A stretch of DNA of 20,339 nucleotides from JBFHFS01 sp041583495. Lineage in GTDB: Bacteria; Bacteroidota; Bacteroidia; Bacteroidales; Marinilabiliaceae. Both the position numbers and the translations under genes were made by a program. This document shows positions 8,740 to 16,836 of this stretch, piece by piece; positions within the stretch are counted from its first letter, which is position 1, and the number at the start of each line of letters is the position of its first letter. The stretch spans positions 1 through 20,339 of the forward strand of contig JBFHFS010000078.1 of NCBI GenBank assembly GCA_041583495.1, written 5' to 3'. The notes below the pieces were generated by a model that saw only the letters and a list, made by a program, of their open reading frames with translations, had not been told where the DNA came from and searched no databases.

Positions 8740-9059
8740 GAGGCTCAACATCCATGTGCTTGCAAAAAACGTACTTGCAACCTGGCTTCTTCCCTTTTTG
8801 GTCAGAGTGTATCAGCTAGCTTTCACTCTTTCGCGCATGACGATACGTCAACGGCAGTTCATTTAATTTCACCATACCATCCAAACCAAAGCCCTTGGGA
8901 ATGCTGCTATCCCTTGGGTAGTTTTGTCCCGGCAGCTTCACACCCCAATGTTACCATCCACGCATGTGCCGGTAGGTTACGCATGATGGAACATGAGGTT
9001 AAATCAGTCTTGGTAATCAAAGAGCGTTTAACAGTTATTCGGACAGCCTCGTGTCGCAC
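8740..9059 (-). mobile_element. Probable 5' fragment of a group II intron (domain I only, no RT)
   Basis: On the minus strand the segment opens at 9059 with GTGCGAC, which fits the group II 5' consensus GUGYG, exactly where the HipB-like reading frame breaks off. The next ~320 bases are not coding in any frame but fold readily: GTTAAA with TTTAAC, CCATC with GATGG, CCGGCA with TGCCGG, and the hairpin TGACG-TAT-CGTCA. The stretch GCGAAAGAGTGAAAGCTAGCTGATAC recalls domain I of lactococcal Ll.LtrB. No reverse transcriptase and no domain V/VI sequence follows; the fragment instead abuts the hairpin repeat array. The inner boundary is approximate. It could be another structured RNA or insertion-sequence end; intron identity is moderately supported. 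Confidence 0.42.
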
Positions 9060-9172
9060 TCTATCTTACGAATAACGGTCAGGCCCACACCTGTTCTTTC
9101 AGTAAACGTCTCCCGGGAGAGGTTTACCTCTTTTCTGCGTTGCTTTAGAAAGTCAGCCAGATGATTCAAAAT
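9060..9172 (-). pseudogene. Relic of a HipB-like XRE antitoxin gene, interrupted after its HTH
   Basis: The minus-strand frame from 9172 reads ILNHLADFLKQRRKEVN, then LSRETFTERTGVGLTVIRKIE, and then enters the intron-like segment and soon stops. This is the helix-turn-helix of the HipB/y4mF XRE family (pattern FLKxRRKxxxLTQExxAxxAGVGLxxIRxIExG). There is no ATG; a TTG at 9169-9167 is the only possible start and an in-frame stop lies shortly upstream. The HipB C-terminal part and any HipA kinase gene are absent. About 25-40 bp upstream, ACAGTA-AG-ACAGTA (9200-9213) is a short direct repeat that could be a former operator of this antitoxin family. I read it as a dead toxin-antitoxin locus. Confidence 0.62.
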
Positions 9173-10050
9173 AGGTTTTTGGGCAAAAGTTTATAAAATA
9201 CAGTAAGACAGTATGGTAAGAGATGTGGTTGTGAGTTTTTTGATTGTTTTATGGGTTTTGCATATGAAACAGAAGAGCTATTCTTCTATCTCTATTCGGA
9301 TTAACATGCTGAAAAAATAGTTATTCATCCGAACAACCCTGGAACCCAAATGTAGAATGCCTTGAAGTTTATCGGCCTAAAAACAATTGAATTACTTGAT
9401 TTCAACAATTTATTTCTCTTGTTCTGAGATCACTTTTATACTTAGATACATTTTTTAATCCAAATCATATTGAGAACTAGAGGGTAGCCGAGAAGCAAAG
9501 AAATAATTTCAAGAATTCATAGGTTTTCCATTAGGGGTACAAAACTAATTTTCAAAGGAAATAAAAAATCAAATGACAACTATAAATAACTGACATATAA
9601 TTAAATAATAAATTAACGAAAAGTTAATACATCACTGGGAATAAAGAAAAATGAAAAATTAGTGCATCAGCAGCAGTATGAAATAAATAAAGATAGGAAT
9701 GGTTAATAATAGGATAAAAACCGATGAACAATGTTTGAACAACACATTTTAATCTATCTTTAATGCCAATGAGTGGAGAATTTGTGCATTTTTTGGTCAT
9801 ATTTGTTTTCCGGAAATACTTATGTTTCAGGCTTGGATAAAAATGAATACGATATGCCATGTAAGGTAAAAAAAGAAATGTAGAGAACTCTACCACGACT
9901 CAAATATGGCCTTAATAGTTAAAACAATTGCTAATGCCTATTGAATACACCGAAGACCAGCGAGTTTAATGTTTCTAAAATGGGTTTGTCATATTTCATG
10001 AATTTTTCAAGAAACATTTACTCAATTGTATTTTTTGAACAGCAATAATA
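9173..10050. other. AT-rich gap before the sigma factor, no gene supported
   Basis: This ~880-bp stretch is very AT-rich and contains no frame that resembles a protein. A 90-codon open frame on the minus strand (9624-9896) is rich in Phe, Tyr and Ile, has no recognisable domain and looks like a by-product of base composition. Just ahead of the sigma gene, TATTTTTTG at about 10029-10037 is one base longer than the TAnnTTTG -7 consensus and might be its promoter. Confidence 0.5.
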
Positions 10051-10593
10051 ATGGGGAAAAATAACAAACCGAATATAATTCAATTAAAAGGAAATGTGTT
10101 ATTGGAACATACATTTAAACAGTGGCATAAACCGCTTGTTTTTTATGCTTTTAAATTTGTGGGTGATCAGGATATTGCAAAGGATCTTGTTCAGGATGCA
10201 TTTTTAAAAATTATAGAAAAAGGTAATTGGGAAGATTTAGAGAACCTGAAAACTTATTTGTACAAGTGTGTTCGCAACAACTGCATTAATTACATCAACC
10301 ATAAGACTATTGAATCTGTATATAACGAAGGTGAAGCGATTCGAATTACGCGTGAAATTGAACATTATAATTCACATCACACAATTATTGAGAACGAAAT
10401 GCAGAATAAACTTCTGATTGCAATAGAAGGGCTTCCGGAGCATTATAAAACACCTTTAAAGCTTAGCCGATTTGAAGATTTTAAAAATAAAGAAATTGCT
10501 GAAAAACTGAATTTACCTATCCGAACTGTTGAAACAAGAATCTATAGAGCTCTTTTGATTCTAAAGGATAAATTGACCATGTTTCTTTTTTAA
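10051..10593 (+). CDS. ECF RNA polymerase sigma-70 factor, Bacteroidota type
   Basis: 180 residues, normal for an ECF sigma. Region 2 spans about residues 20-85, with the core-binding and -10 recognition stretch FKFVGDQDIAKDLVQDAFLKI (35-54) and NLKTYLYKCVRNNCINYIN (65-83). Region 4 spans about 120-175, with LPEHYKTPLKLSRFEDFKNKEIAEKL and the recognition helix RTVETRIYRALLILKDKL. In Bacteroidota such sigmas usually precede a FecR-type anti-sigma gene and a SusC/SusD transport pair. Here no FecR, SusC or SusD follows; instead there is decayed DNA. The gene itself is intact. It may be the survivor of an eroded PUL or act on promoters elsewhere. Base composition is more AT-rich than the glycosidase genes nearby. 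Confidence 0.9.
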   Translation: MGKNNKPNIIQLKGNVLLEHTFKQWHKPLVFYAFKFVGDQDIAKDLVQDAFLKIIEKGNWEDLENLKTYLYKCVRNNCINYINHKTIESVYNEGEAIRITREIEHYNSHHTIIENEMQNKLLIAIEGLPEHYKTPLKLSRFEDFKNKEIAEKLNLPIRTVETRIYRALLILKDKLTMFLF

Positions 10594-11058
10594 GGTTTAA
10601 TTATTTAATGCAACGTTCAACAGCTCATCCTGGGAGATATTAGATGGGTAAGAAATGCCTGTGGCCTCCTATTTGCCAGCATTCTTTAAATTATTATGCT
10701 GTATTGAATCACAACCTTACCGTTTTTGGACTGAAGAACAGGGAGCTGCCGCCTTCAGGTCTCCATCACCGATATACATATCTGTCAACTCTGGGGCTTG
10801 CCCCTCTACCTCTTCCCGTTAAAATGGAACAGGCTATGAAGGGGAGGGTCCAAGTTGGGTGTGGGAATATTAAGATATTTTCCTTAAAGTGTTTATACTA
10901 AACATCTTGAAAATAAGTCTAACATCTATTATCCAGCTCCTCTGCTGGGGCACCCCTCGGTCGCCGAAGGTTTGCCGCAGAGTAGCTTTTGTGTTCGCGG
11001 AAAGCGTTGACGGCAAGCGCAAAACCTAACCATTTATTGGTTTTATTGAAGATATAAT
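10594..11058. other. Non-coding stretch with GC-rich, hairpin-forming islands
   Basis: No supported gene. Two GC-rich islands stand out from AT-rich surroundings. One, about 10785-10865, includes the hairpin GGGGC-TT-GCCCC. The other, about 10930-10990, contains CTCTGC pairing with GCAGAG around an inner CCTCGG/CCGAAGG stem. The open frames across them (85 codons plus strand, 67 codons minus strand) show no domain and read like translated structured DNA. Remnants of mobile-element ends are possible, but I cannot name a family. Confidence 0.4.
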
Positions 11059-11189
11059 TTAAGCCCCGGCAGTTCTTTCTACAAGGATAGGTTCCTGTTT
11101 CATCACAGATTGATTTGGCCATACAACCGGATAAATGGATAAGGAAACAATGAGTGCTAAGATTTTAAATTTCGTAAAAAAGGATTCAT
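11059..11189 (-). pseudogene. Decayed 5' end of a gene for an exported protein
   Basis: A minus-strand ATG at 11189-11187 begins MNPF, and one extra T in the T6 run just after it would join it to the frame FFTKFKILALIVSLSIYP, then VVWPNQSVMKQEPILVERTAGA and a TAA at 11061-11059. The first part is a textbook signal peptide (Lys, hydrophobic core, polar break). The mature part stops after about 20 residues, so the gene is broken by a likely single-base frameshift and by truncation. The protein family is not recognisable from what remains. An exported glycan-active enzyme would fit the surroundings, but that is a guess. Confidence 0.4.
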
Positions 11190-11412
11190 TGTTGTCCGGT
11201 AAACCGGAATTAATTTAATTGTTAAAGTGCCTGATATTTAGATCTGCCATTTTCATTCTTCATAAGTAAGCCCCCAAAGTTTTGCGAAAAGCGAATTTTG
11301 ATAATTGATTTTATCTCCTTTTATCCGTAAGAGCCAGCTTATCTCCTGGTTTTCCAAGAAGCGTATATTTTGATGGAATTCATCAGCTACGTCATCTTAT
11401 ATCGAATCCACT
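11190..11412 (-). other. Short gap with a 44-codon minus-strand open frame of unknown origin
   Basis: The frame from 11387 to the stop at 11253 reads ADEFHQNIRFLENQEISWLL and onward to GLTYEE. It has no start codon and no recognisable domain, and stops occur just upstream. It could be the tail of the same decayed sulfatase region, of another lost gene, or chance. Nothing else is supported in this stretch. Confidence 0.25.
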
Positions 11413-11709
11413 TTATTCCTGTTTTTTAACCGAATATTCTTGGCAAAAATTTGTTGCAGAACCGGCTTTAATCATATTTGGAGCCCAGGCAATCATCTTT
11501 TCACGAATAACTCCTTCATACAAATCATCACAACGGTGCATCCCGCTCAACATACATTCCACCTTTTCACGAATAACTCCTTCATACAAATCCCGTTTGA
11601 TACCCCAAAACTGTGCATTACGGTTATCCCCCCCCTCCTTGTTTGGGCCGTTATCACTGATAAAAATGAACGGCGTATTTCTATCCAACCCAAGTTCTAT
11701 TATCTCATC
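11413..11709 (-). pseudogene. Sulfatase relic (middle segment only)
   Basis: The minus-strand frame from 11709 reads DEIIELGLDRNTPFIFISDN, then GPNKEGG, GIKRDLYEG and later MIAWAPNMIKAGSATNF. This is the metal-site strand and following loop of an S1 sulfatase (pattern VIFTSDNGPHxEGG...RGxKRDLYEGGIRVPMIAWWPGxIKAG). The first two-thirds, including the Cys motif, and the C-terminus are missing, so the product would be dead. A 66-bp in-frame insertion repeats DLYEGVIREK. The relic's frame begins inside the last codons of the GH31 gene, which points to a deletion that joined the two. It belongs to a third sulfatase of the cluster. Confidence 0.75.
11497..11592. repeat. Perfect 30-bp direct repeat inside the sulfatase relic
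   Basis: Copies at 11497-11526 and 11563-11592 are identical (CTTTTCACGAATAACTCC..., 30 bp) and are 66 bp apart start to start. The 36 bp between them does not look like sulfatase sequence. On the minus strand the repeat encodes DLYEGVIREK twice, so 22 codons were inserted without shifting the frame. Confidence 0.85.
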
Positions 11710-13316
11710 CTGTAAAAATAGGGTATACGCTCCAGAGGAGCCTCAACCTCAATGGTTTTACCTCCCCTGAACATTTTTTCATCATCGCCTTTCCACTTTC
11801 CTTTTGGGAAGACGACACTTCTTGAGCGAGCTCCTTTTTCGAGTACCGGTGCTACTAAAATATCGTTGCCAAGCATAAATTGATTTTTTATGGTTTCGTA
11901 GCCCGATTCTGGATAGGCTAAAGCCATGGGCTTAACAATGGGGTCGCCAGTCTTTGATGCGACTTTTGCTAACTCCAGTATATGGTCTCCCATTTTTGTG
12001 TGTAACAAAGCAGCTTGCCGGCATAGTTCAGCATTTTCTTTAGAAAGGACTCTCCAGGGAGCCACCGAGAATTGCATCATCGGCATTAAGGCATGCACTT
12101 GCGCAGAACGAACAACCAGCTCTTCATCAATCGTGGATGAATTTTTGAAAGAGGTATTTTCTCCACCACCAATCATATCGGGACATGTGTAATTATACCC
12201 CATGACACTTTGCGACATCAGATCGCCTACCAGTTTTTGCAAATCTTCCCAATTATGCTCTTTATCTCTAAGGCGCTGGGCCAGAGGCAAACCGGCCATT
12301 TTCCAGGAAGCTCTGTACTCGTTAAGAGGGTAGTGTAATCCAAGTTCTGCAAAATAAGTGGTCTGATCGTTGGGCGTGCCTGCTTTATAGGACACAACAC
12401 CATCTGCATAGAAACGAGCATCTCCAGCATCAAATTTAAACCCATCTACGCCATAAAGGGATACCAAATTATCGAGTCTGCCTTTGAACCACTTTTGTGC
12501 CTCAGGATTACTTAAATCCAGACAGGCACTAGCCCCATTCCACCAACGAATTATGGCGGCCATATTTTTAGTGTTAGCCCATAGTATATCTTGAGTTTTC
12601 TGTGGTTCAAGGAGTAATAAACCCTCTTCAGCCAATTTCCTAAACACTTCAGAATCGGGGCTAATAAATGGGCACACCCACAGCATTACCTGAAAACCCA
12701 TATTGTGCAATTTCTTTATCATCCCTTTAGGATCTTTGAAGCGGCGAGGAGAAAACTCCCATACGCCATAATTTTCCTGCCAGTTATCATCAATCATTAA
12801 AACTCCGGGAGGGTAACCTTTATCAATAATAGTTTGTGCATAGTTCAGGATATCTTCCTCGTTTTGATCATATAATAATTCAATCCATGTGATGTATTGC
12901 GGATGGGTAAACATCATTTTTTCGGGGATCTTTCCATTGGAAGGAAAAAAAGTCTTAGTCGCATAATCATGGGCTGATTGCAAGTTACGACCTGAGGTGC
13001 CGGATACGATTTCCCCATCACGAGTTGTAACAATTATTTTTCCTTCGTTAAATTCATATTTAAAAGGATGTTCGCTCCAGATATAACGTCCCTTGCTTGA
13101 TAAAAGGAGTGGTTGAGCTTGATTACCTTTATTATCCCCCCAAAGATCATGAGAGACCCTGGTTGTAAAATCGTAGGGTGTTTGATGACCCAGTGAGCTT
13201 AAACCGCCCCACCAATATTCGCCTTGAATAATTTGCAGTTCTATGCGGTTTGCTTCTTGGGGAAATAGATTAATAGTCAGCAATAAAGTCGCTGCTGTTA
13301 GCAATAGGGTTTTCAT
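11700..13316 (-). CDS. GH31 glycosidase, MYORG/PsGal31A-like (probable alpha-galactosidase)
   Basis: I choose the ATG at 13316 (538 residues) over the longer frame from 13370, because MKTLLLTAATLLLTINLFPQ is a clear signal peptide only when it is N-terminal. The (beta/alpha)8 domain starts near GVLMIDDNWQENYGVWEF, and VMLWVCPFISPDS is a conserved strand. The nucleophile is Asp296 in GFKFDAGD and the acid/base is Asp380 in CPDMIGGG (shorter-form numbering). FKFDAG(D/E) with PDM(I/V)GG matches the MYORG and Pseudoalteromonas PsGal31A group, which contains retaining alpha-galactosidases; substrate is an inference. The short C-terminus (ERIPYFYRMR) is close to the family's usual end but overlaps a sulfatase relic, so the last residues may be altered. 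It stands alone on the minus strand. Confidence 0.88.
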   Translation of the reverse strand: MKTLLLTAATLLLTINLFPQEANRIELQIIQGEYWWGGLSSLGHQTPYDFTTRVSHDLWGDNKGNQAQPLLLSSKGRYIWSEHPFKYEFNEGKIIVTTRDGEIVSGTSGRNLQSAHDYATKTFFPSNGKIPEKMMFTHPQYITWIELLYDQNEEDILNYAQTIIDKGYPPGVLMIDDNWQENYGVWEFSPRRFKDPKGMIKKLHNMGFQVMLWVCPFISPDSEVFRKLAEEGLLLLEPQKTQDILWANTKNMAAIIRWWNGASACLDLSNPEAQKWFKGRLDNLVSLYGVDGFKFDAGDARFYADGVVSYKAGTPNDQTTYFAELGLHYPLNEYRASWKMAGLPLAQRLRDKEHNWEDLQKLVGDLMSQSVMGYNYTCPDMIGGGENTSFKNSSTIDEELVVRSAQVHALMPMMQFSVAPWRVLSKENAELCRQAALLHTKMGDHILELAKVASKTGDPIVKPMALAYPESGYETIKNQFMLGNDILVAPVLEKGARSRSVVFPKGKWKGDDEKMFRGGKTIEVEAPLERIPYFYRMR

Positions 13317-14467
13317 TATGTGTTTTTTATTATTTATAAACTGATGGTGCTTATATGTGAAGTCATCCATTTTGCTATGATAATCCGGGAGGAGTAAGCA
13401 TCTCTAAAAAATAAATTAATCACCTTATTTCAGCGGGGTCATGCTTTTGGCAAAAATAATGCTGGACCTTTCTAAAATCGTTAAAGACCCATCACCTCAA
13501 TTTCCGGATGCTTAATTAAAAGATACGGACTTTTTTAGGTTGAAAATTCCTTCGTTTGTTATCATTCCAATCGATATCTGTTCTACGGGTCTGTTTCATG
13601 CTAATTTGAAAAACATGCAAATTTGGTGATTTAAAAACCTTGGCATCTTTATCGCTAAACATGCAATTTTTCTATTTTGTTTCATTCTCCAGATTAGGTT
13701 AAATAATGCCATATTACCTCAATTTGTTATCTCAAAATCATCGCTTTCCTATATAACTCTCAGGAAAATCTTGAATTACAAAAGTGCCTTATGGATCAAA
13801 AAGGGAAATAAATAGTTTTTTAAGGGATAAAAAAATGGCCTCCTGTATGATTCAAGAAAATTAAATAACTGAGATCACCCTGTCGTAATTATTATTACAA
13901 GGAGGAGAATCAGAATTATTATCGACCTCAAATATGTGGATTTATTTAAAGAAACCACTATTTATGAGCGCTAGAATATTTTTTTTTTTATTGTTATCCT
14001 ATTATCGGATTCAGAGGGCCTGTCCCTTTTTACATTGTAAAAATCTCGACCTATTTGCCGTGAGGAACTTCATAAATTAGAGCCATTTTATCATTTTAAT
14101 ATCTAACAAAAATTAAACTATGTGTATAAATGAAATTTTTTCCATGGGCCTATTGACGTAGTTTTTGCGATTTGTTTGTGGTATTTAAAAGGAACTAAAA
14201 TGGTGCATATCCCCATGTAGAGTATCATCTTCATAATTAGATGGTTAATTTATTTAGGCTAAGAAGATTGAAATATTATGAATGCAAAATCAGTATTTCA
14301 GGAATCCATTCTATTCTAAAACAAATAAGAATTTGAGTAGTCAAGTGGATCAAGGCAAAGCTTTAGGATATTATACGAATGGATGCTAATTGAAGTTCCT
14401 TGCTGGGGTGTTCAATATTTAAGACACTTATCCAACGAGATGCTAAAATGAAAAAATAACTGAGAGT
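13317..14467. other. ~1.15-kb AT-rich intergenic region between divergent genes
   Basis: No gene is supported. It separates the divergently read GH31 gene and the MFS operon, so promoters for both should lie here. On the minus strand TATTTTTG at 13458-13451 matches the TAnnTTTG -7 box, about 135 bp before the GH31 ATG, without a good -33 element. The decamer AAACATGCAA occurs twice, at 13611-13620 and 13657-13666, 46 bp apart, a possible regulator site. A run of 13 or so T residues lies near 13978-13991. The remainder shows nothing recognisable. Confidence 0.45.
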
Positions 14468-15688
14468 ATGAAACAGACCGGATTCGGATCACAAAGTTCA
14501 AAAACCTATATTATTATAACTGCATTCTTAGCCTTGTTTTCCATAGTCGGATTTGCCTACTATGGCTTACCATTTTTTTTCGACTTCATGGTCGCTGATT
14601 TTGGTTACTCACGAGCGGAAGTAACGTCCGGGAATGCCATCAGTAAATTGCTGGTAGCGCCCCTGGTTGGATTTCTTGCTGGCTGGCTGATTGATAAATA
14701 CGGACCCCGCCGATTAATGATGCTGGGAGTTATTTTTATGGGTGTTGCTTTTATAGGCTTAAGTTATTCCAGTAGTTTGTGGATGTTCTACATTTTCTAC
14801 ATTTTTAATGCAATGGGATATGTTTTTGGCGGTCCACTACCATGCCAGGTTTTAATTTCCAGATGGTTTACCAAGAACCGGGGAAAAGCGATGGGGATTG
14901 CCTACCTCGGAATTGGTGTTGGTGGGGCAGTTGTCCCTTTAATTTCCAGCAGTTTAGAGAGTAGTCTGGGGTGGCAGCATACGTTAAGTATTCTGGGTAT
15001 ATTAATCGTTCTTATTGCCTTCCCACTTGCATTTTTCATCAAGGATCCGTCTAATGGGAAAAAGAAGAAAGAGGAAATTGCCATACCCATGAAGAACATT
15101 CTCAGGAATCCCAATTTTTACCTTCTGGCTTTTGGAAGCATGTGTTCGATAGGAGCGGTGGGGGGAATTGGGCAACATTTAAAGCTCTATTTAACCGACC
15201 TTGATTTTTCCCAATCACAAGCAGCGCATATATTTTCACTGGTTCTATTATCAAGTCTTGCAGGGCGGCTAATGATGGGGTGGTTGTCTGACCTTATCAA
15301 CCGCAAATATGTAATGATGCTTATATATCTTATTGTTGCTATTGCAATATTAGCCCTCCTGGTACCGCCATTCCCCGGACGAATTTATGTGTTTGCAGTA
15401 GTTTTTGGAGTGGGTATTGGTGGTGATTATATGATTATTCCCCTAATGGCAGGTGATTTATTTGGGGTGAAAGCACTGGGAAGAACCATGGGAATTATTT
15501 TAGTGGCAGATGGTATTGCAGAATCCTTCTTCCCCGTGTTGGTAGGCTATTTATACAATGATGTAGCTAAATATTCGATTGGTTTTTGTGTGCTCATTGT
15601 TGTTGCCCTGGCAGGCATCTTTATCATCTCCTTTTTGCCAAAAATCCAGGAGCACAAAGAGATGAGTATTTCAAAGGCCCAGGCTTAA
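14468..15688 (+). CDS. Major facilitator superfamily transporter (OFA/monocarboxylate-like)
   Basis: 406 residues with about 12 hydrophobic helices and a charged central loop (KDPSNGKKKKEE, about residues 192-204), the usual MFS 6+6 layout. The loop 2-3 signature is GWLIDKYGPRR (72-82) and a second is RWFTKNRGKAMG (132-143). The overall pattern (YGLPFFFDFMVADFGYSRAEV at the start) resembles oxalate/formate antiporter and monocarboxylate carriers, which take up small organic acids. It is the first gene of a four-gene operon, with 21 bp to the next start. It probably imports the compound that the following enzymes break down; the substrate cannot be read from sequence. Confidence 0.88.
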   Translation: MKQTGFGSQSSKTYIIITAFLALFSIVGFAYYGLPFFFDFMVADFGYSRAEVTSGNAISKLLVAPLVGFLAGWLIDKYGPRRLMMLGVIFMGVAFIGLSYSSSLWMFYIFYIFNAMGYVFGGPLPCQVLISRWFTKNRGKAMGIAYLGIGVGGAVVPLISSSLESSLGWQHTLSILGILIVLIAFPLAFFIKDPSNGKKKKEEIAIPMKNILRNPNFYLLAFGSMCSIGAVGGIGQHLKLYLTDLDFSQSQAAHIFSLVLLSSLAGRLMMGWLSDLINRKYVMMLIYLIVAIAILALLVPPFPGRIYVFAVVFGVGIGGDYMIIPLMAGDLFGVKALGRTMGIILVADGIAESFFPVLVGYLYNDVAKYSIGFCVLIVVALAGIFIISFLPKIQEHKEMSISKAQA

Positions 15689-15709
15689 TGTTAAATCAGA
15701 GAAATAACC

Positions 15710-16834
15710 ATGACAAAATATAATCCAATATCATTAACTCAAAAACTAATAAGTTTTAATACGGTTAATCCTCCGGGGAACGAAGCAGCTCTTGCTGAAT
15801 TTATTGCCGGCTTATTGTCTGATAATGGATTTAATGTAGAATATGAAAATTTCGATGAAAACCGGCTTAATCTTATTGCAGAGAAAGGATTAACGGAAGA
15901 TAACCCTCCGATAGTTTTTTCAGGGCACCTGGATGTTGTTCCACTGGGCGAAAAAAAATGGAGTGTCGACCCATTTGGGGGGGAAGTCATTGATGGGAAG
16001 GTTTTTGGTCGTGGTTCGAGCGATATGAAAGGTGGTGTGGCGGCTATTATTTGTGCAGCCATTCAGGCTTTCGAGGAAGGCAATCCTATTGGCGGAGTAA
16101 GGATTATTTTTACCGCAAGCGAAGAAAACGGATGCAAGGGCATGCAACATCTGGTAAAAAGTGCTGCCAATCTGGGTGTAGCCCGAGCCGTAATTATTGC
16201 CGAGCCTACGGCCAATAAACCTGCAATCGGGCACAAAGGGGGATTGTATTTGAATGTGACTTCATCCGGAACCACGGCACATTCCTCGATGCCTGAGTTG
16301 GGGGATAATGCTATTTATAAAGCTGCAAAAGCCATCTTAAAAGTTGAAAAATTTAATTTTGGGTGTGAACAAGACTTGCTTCTGGGATTTCCAACAGTTA
16401 ATGTTGGAAAAATGAGTGGAGGACTTAATCTGAACTCAGTGCCCGACCATTCCGAATTTACCATTGATGTGCGTTCAACCACAAAAGTGAGGCACGTTGA
16501 TATTCTGGAAAAGTTGAAGAATGAGTTAGGAAACCAAATTGTTATTGAAACCCTGGTGGATATGCCTCCGGTTTCGAGCAAAGAAGAAGACCCGTTTGTA
16601 CAATTGGTTTATGAAGCATGTCAGGTTGATCGTAAAAGTGGAGAATACCCCAAAGCCATGCCTTATCTTACCGACGGTTCTGTTTTGCAGAAATTTTACA
16701 AGGGTGTACCTACCATAATTCTTGGATGTGGGGAACCTGAAATGGCGCACCAGATTGATGAGTTTTGCTTTGTTCGGAATATAGAAGAGTCGGTGGAAAT
16801 TTACAAGAAGATACTGTTAAACAAAAATTTATAA
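15710..16834 (+). CDS. M20 family metallo-amidohydrolase (ArgE/DapE-like)
   Basis: 374 residues, standard for ArgE/DapE-type enzymes that hydrolyse N-acyl bonds with two zinc ions. All expected residues are present: His73 and Asp75 in SGHLDVVP, bridging Asp105 in GRGSSDMKGG, general base Glu138 with Glu139 in TASEENG, Glu165 in AEPT, and C-terminal His347 in MAHQIDEF. The lid domain lies at about 175-290 (GHKGGLYLNV...PPVSSKEED). Neighbours are not arginine or lysine biosynthesis genes, so a catabolic N-acyl amino acid or amide hydrolase fits better than ArgE or DapE itself. Its stop is 2 bp before the next ATG. Confidence 0.9.
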   Translation: MTKYNPISLTQKLISFNTVNPPGNEAALAEFIAGLLSDNGFNVEYENFDENRLNLIAEKGLTEDNPPIVFSGHLDVVPLGEKKWSVDPFGGEVIDGKVFGRGSSDMKGGVAAIICAAIQAFEEGNPIGGVRIIFTASEENGCKGMQHLVKSAANLGVARAVIIAEPTANKPAIGHKGGLYLNVTSSGTTAHSSMPELGDNAIYKAAKAILKVEKFNFGCEQDLLLGFPTVNVGKMSGGLNLNSVPDHSEFTIDVRSTTKVRHVDILEKLKNELGNQIVIETLVDMPPVSSKEEDPFVQLVYEACQVDRKSGEYPKAMPYLTDGSVLQKFYKGVPTIILGCGEPEMAHQIDEFCFVRNIEESVEIYKKILLNKNL

Positions 16835-16836
16835 TC

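Noticed and set aside
9624..9896. 90-codon minus-strand open frame as a small membrane protein
   Set aside because: The Phe/Tyr/Ile-rich composition follows the AT-rich DNA; no domain, no ribosome-binding signal and no operon context.
10644..10901. 85-codon plus-strand open frame after the sigma gene as an anti-sigma factor
   Set aside because: No membrane segment and no FecR-like sequence; half of it is a GC-rich hairpin island.
10919..11122. 67-codon minus-strand open frame
   Set aside because: It spans both the signal-peptide relic in another frame and a structured GC-rich island; the residues do not resemble a protein.
13317..13370. N-terminal extension of the GH31 protein from the upstream ATG
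   Set aside because: The extra 18 residues are polar and would place the signal peptide inside the protein; the internal ATG gives a normal exported start.
16765..16836. Upstream start for the SDR-like gene
   Set aside because: It would overlap the M20 gene by 70 bp, and the 24 extra residues do not match the family; the ATG at 16837 sits 2 bp after the stop codon.
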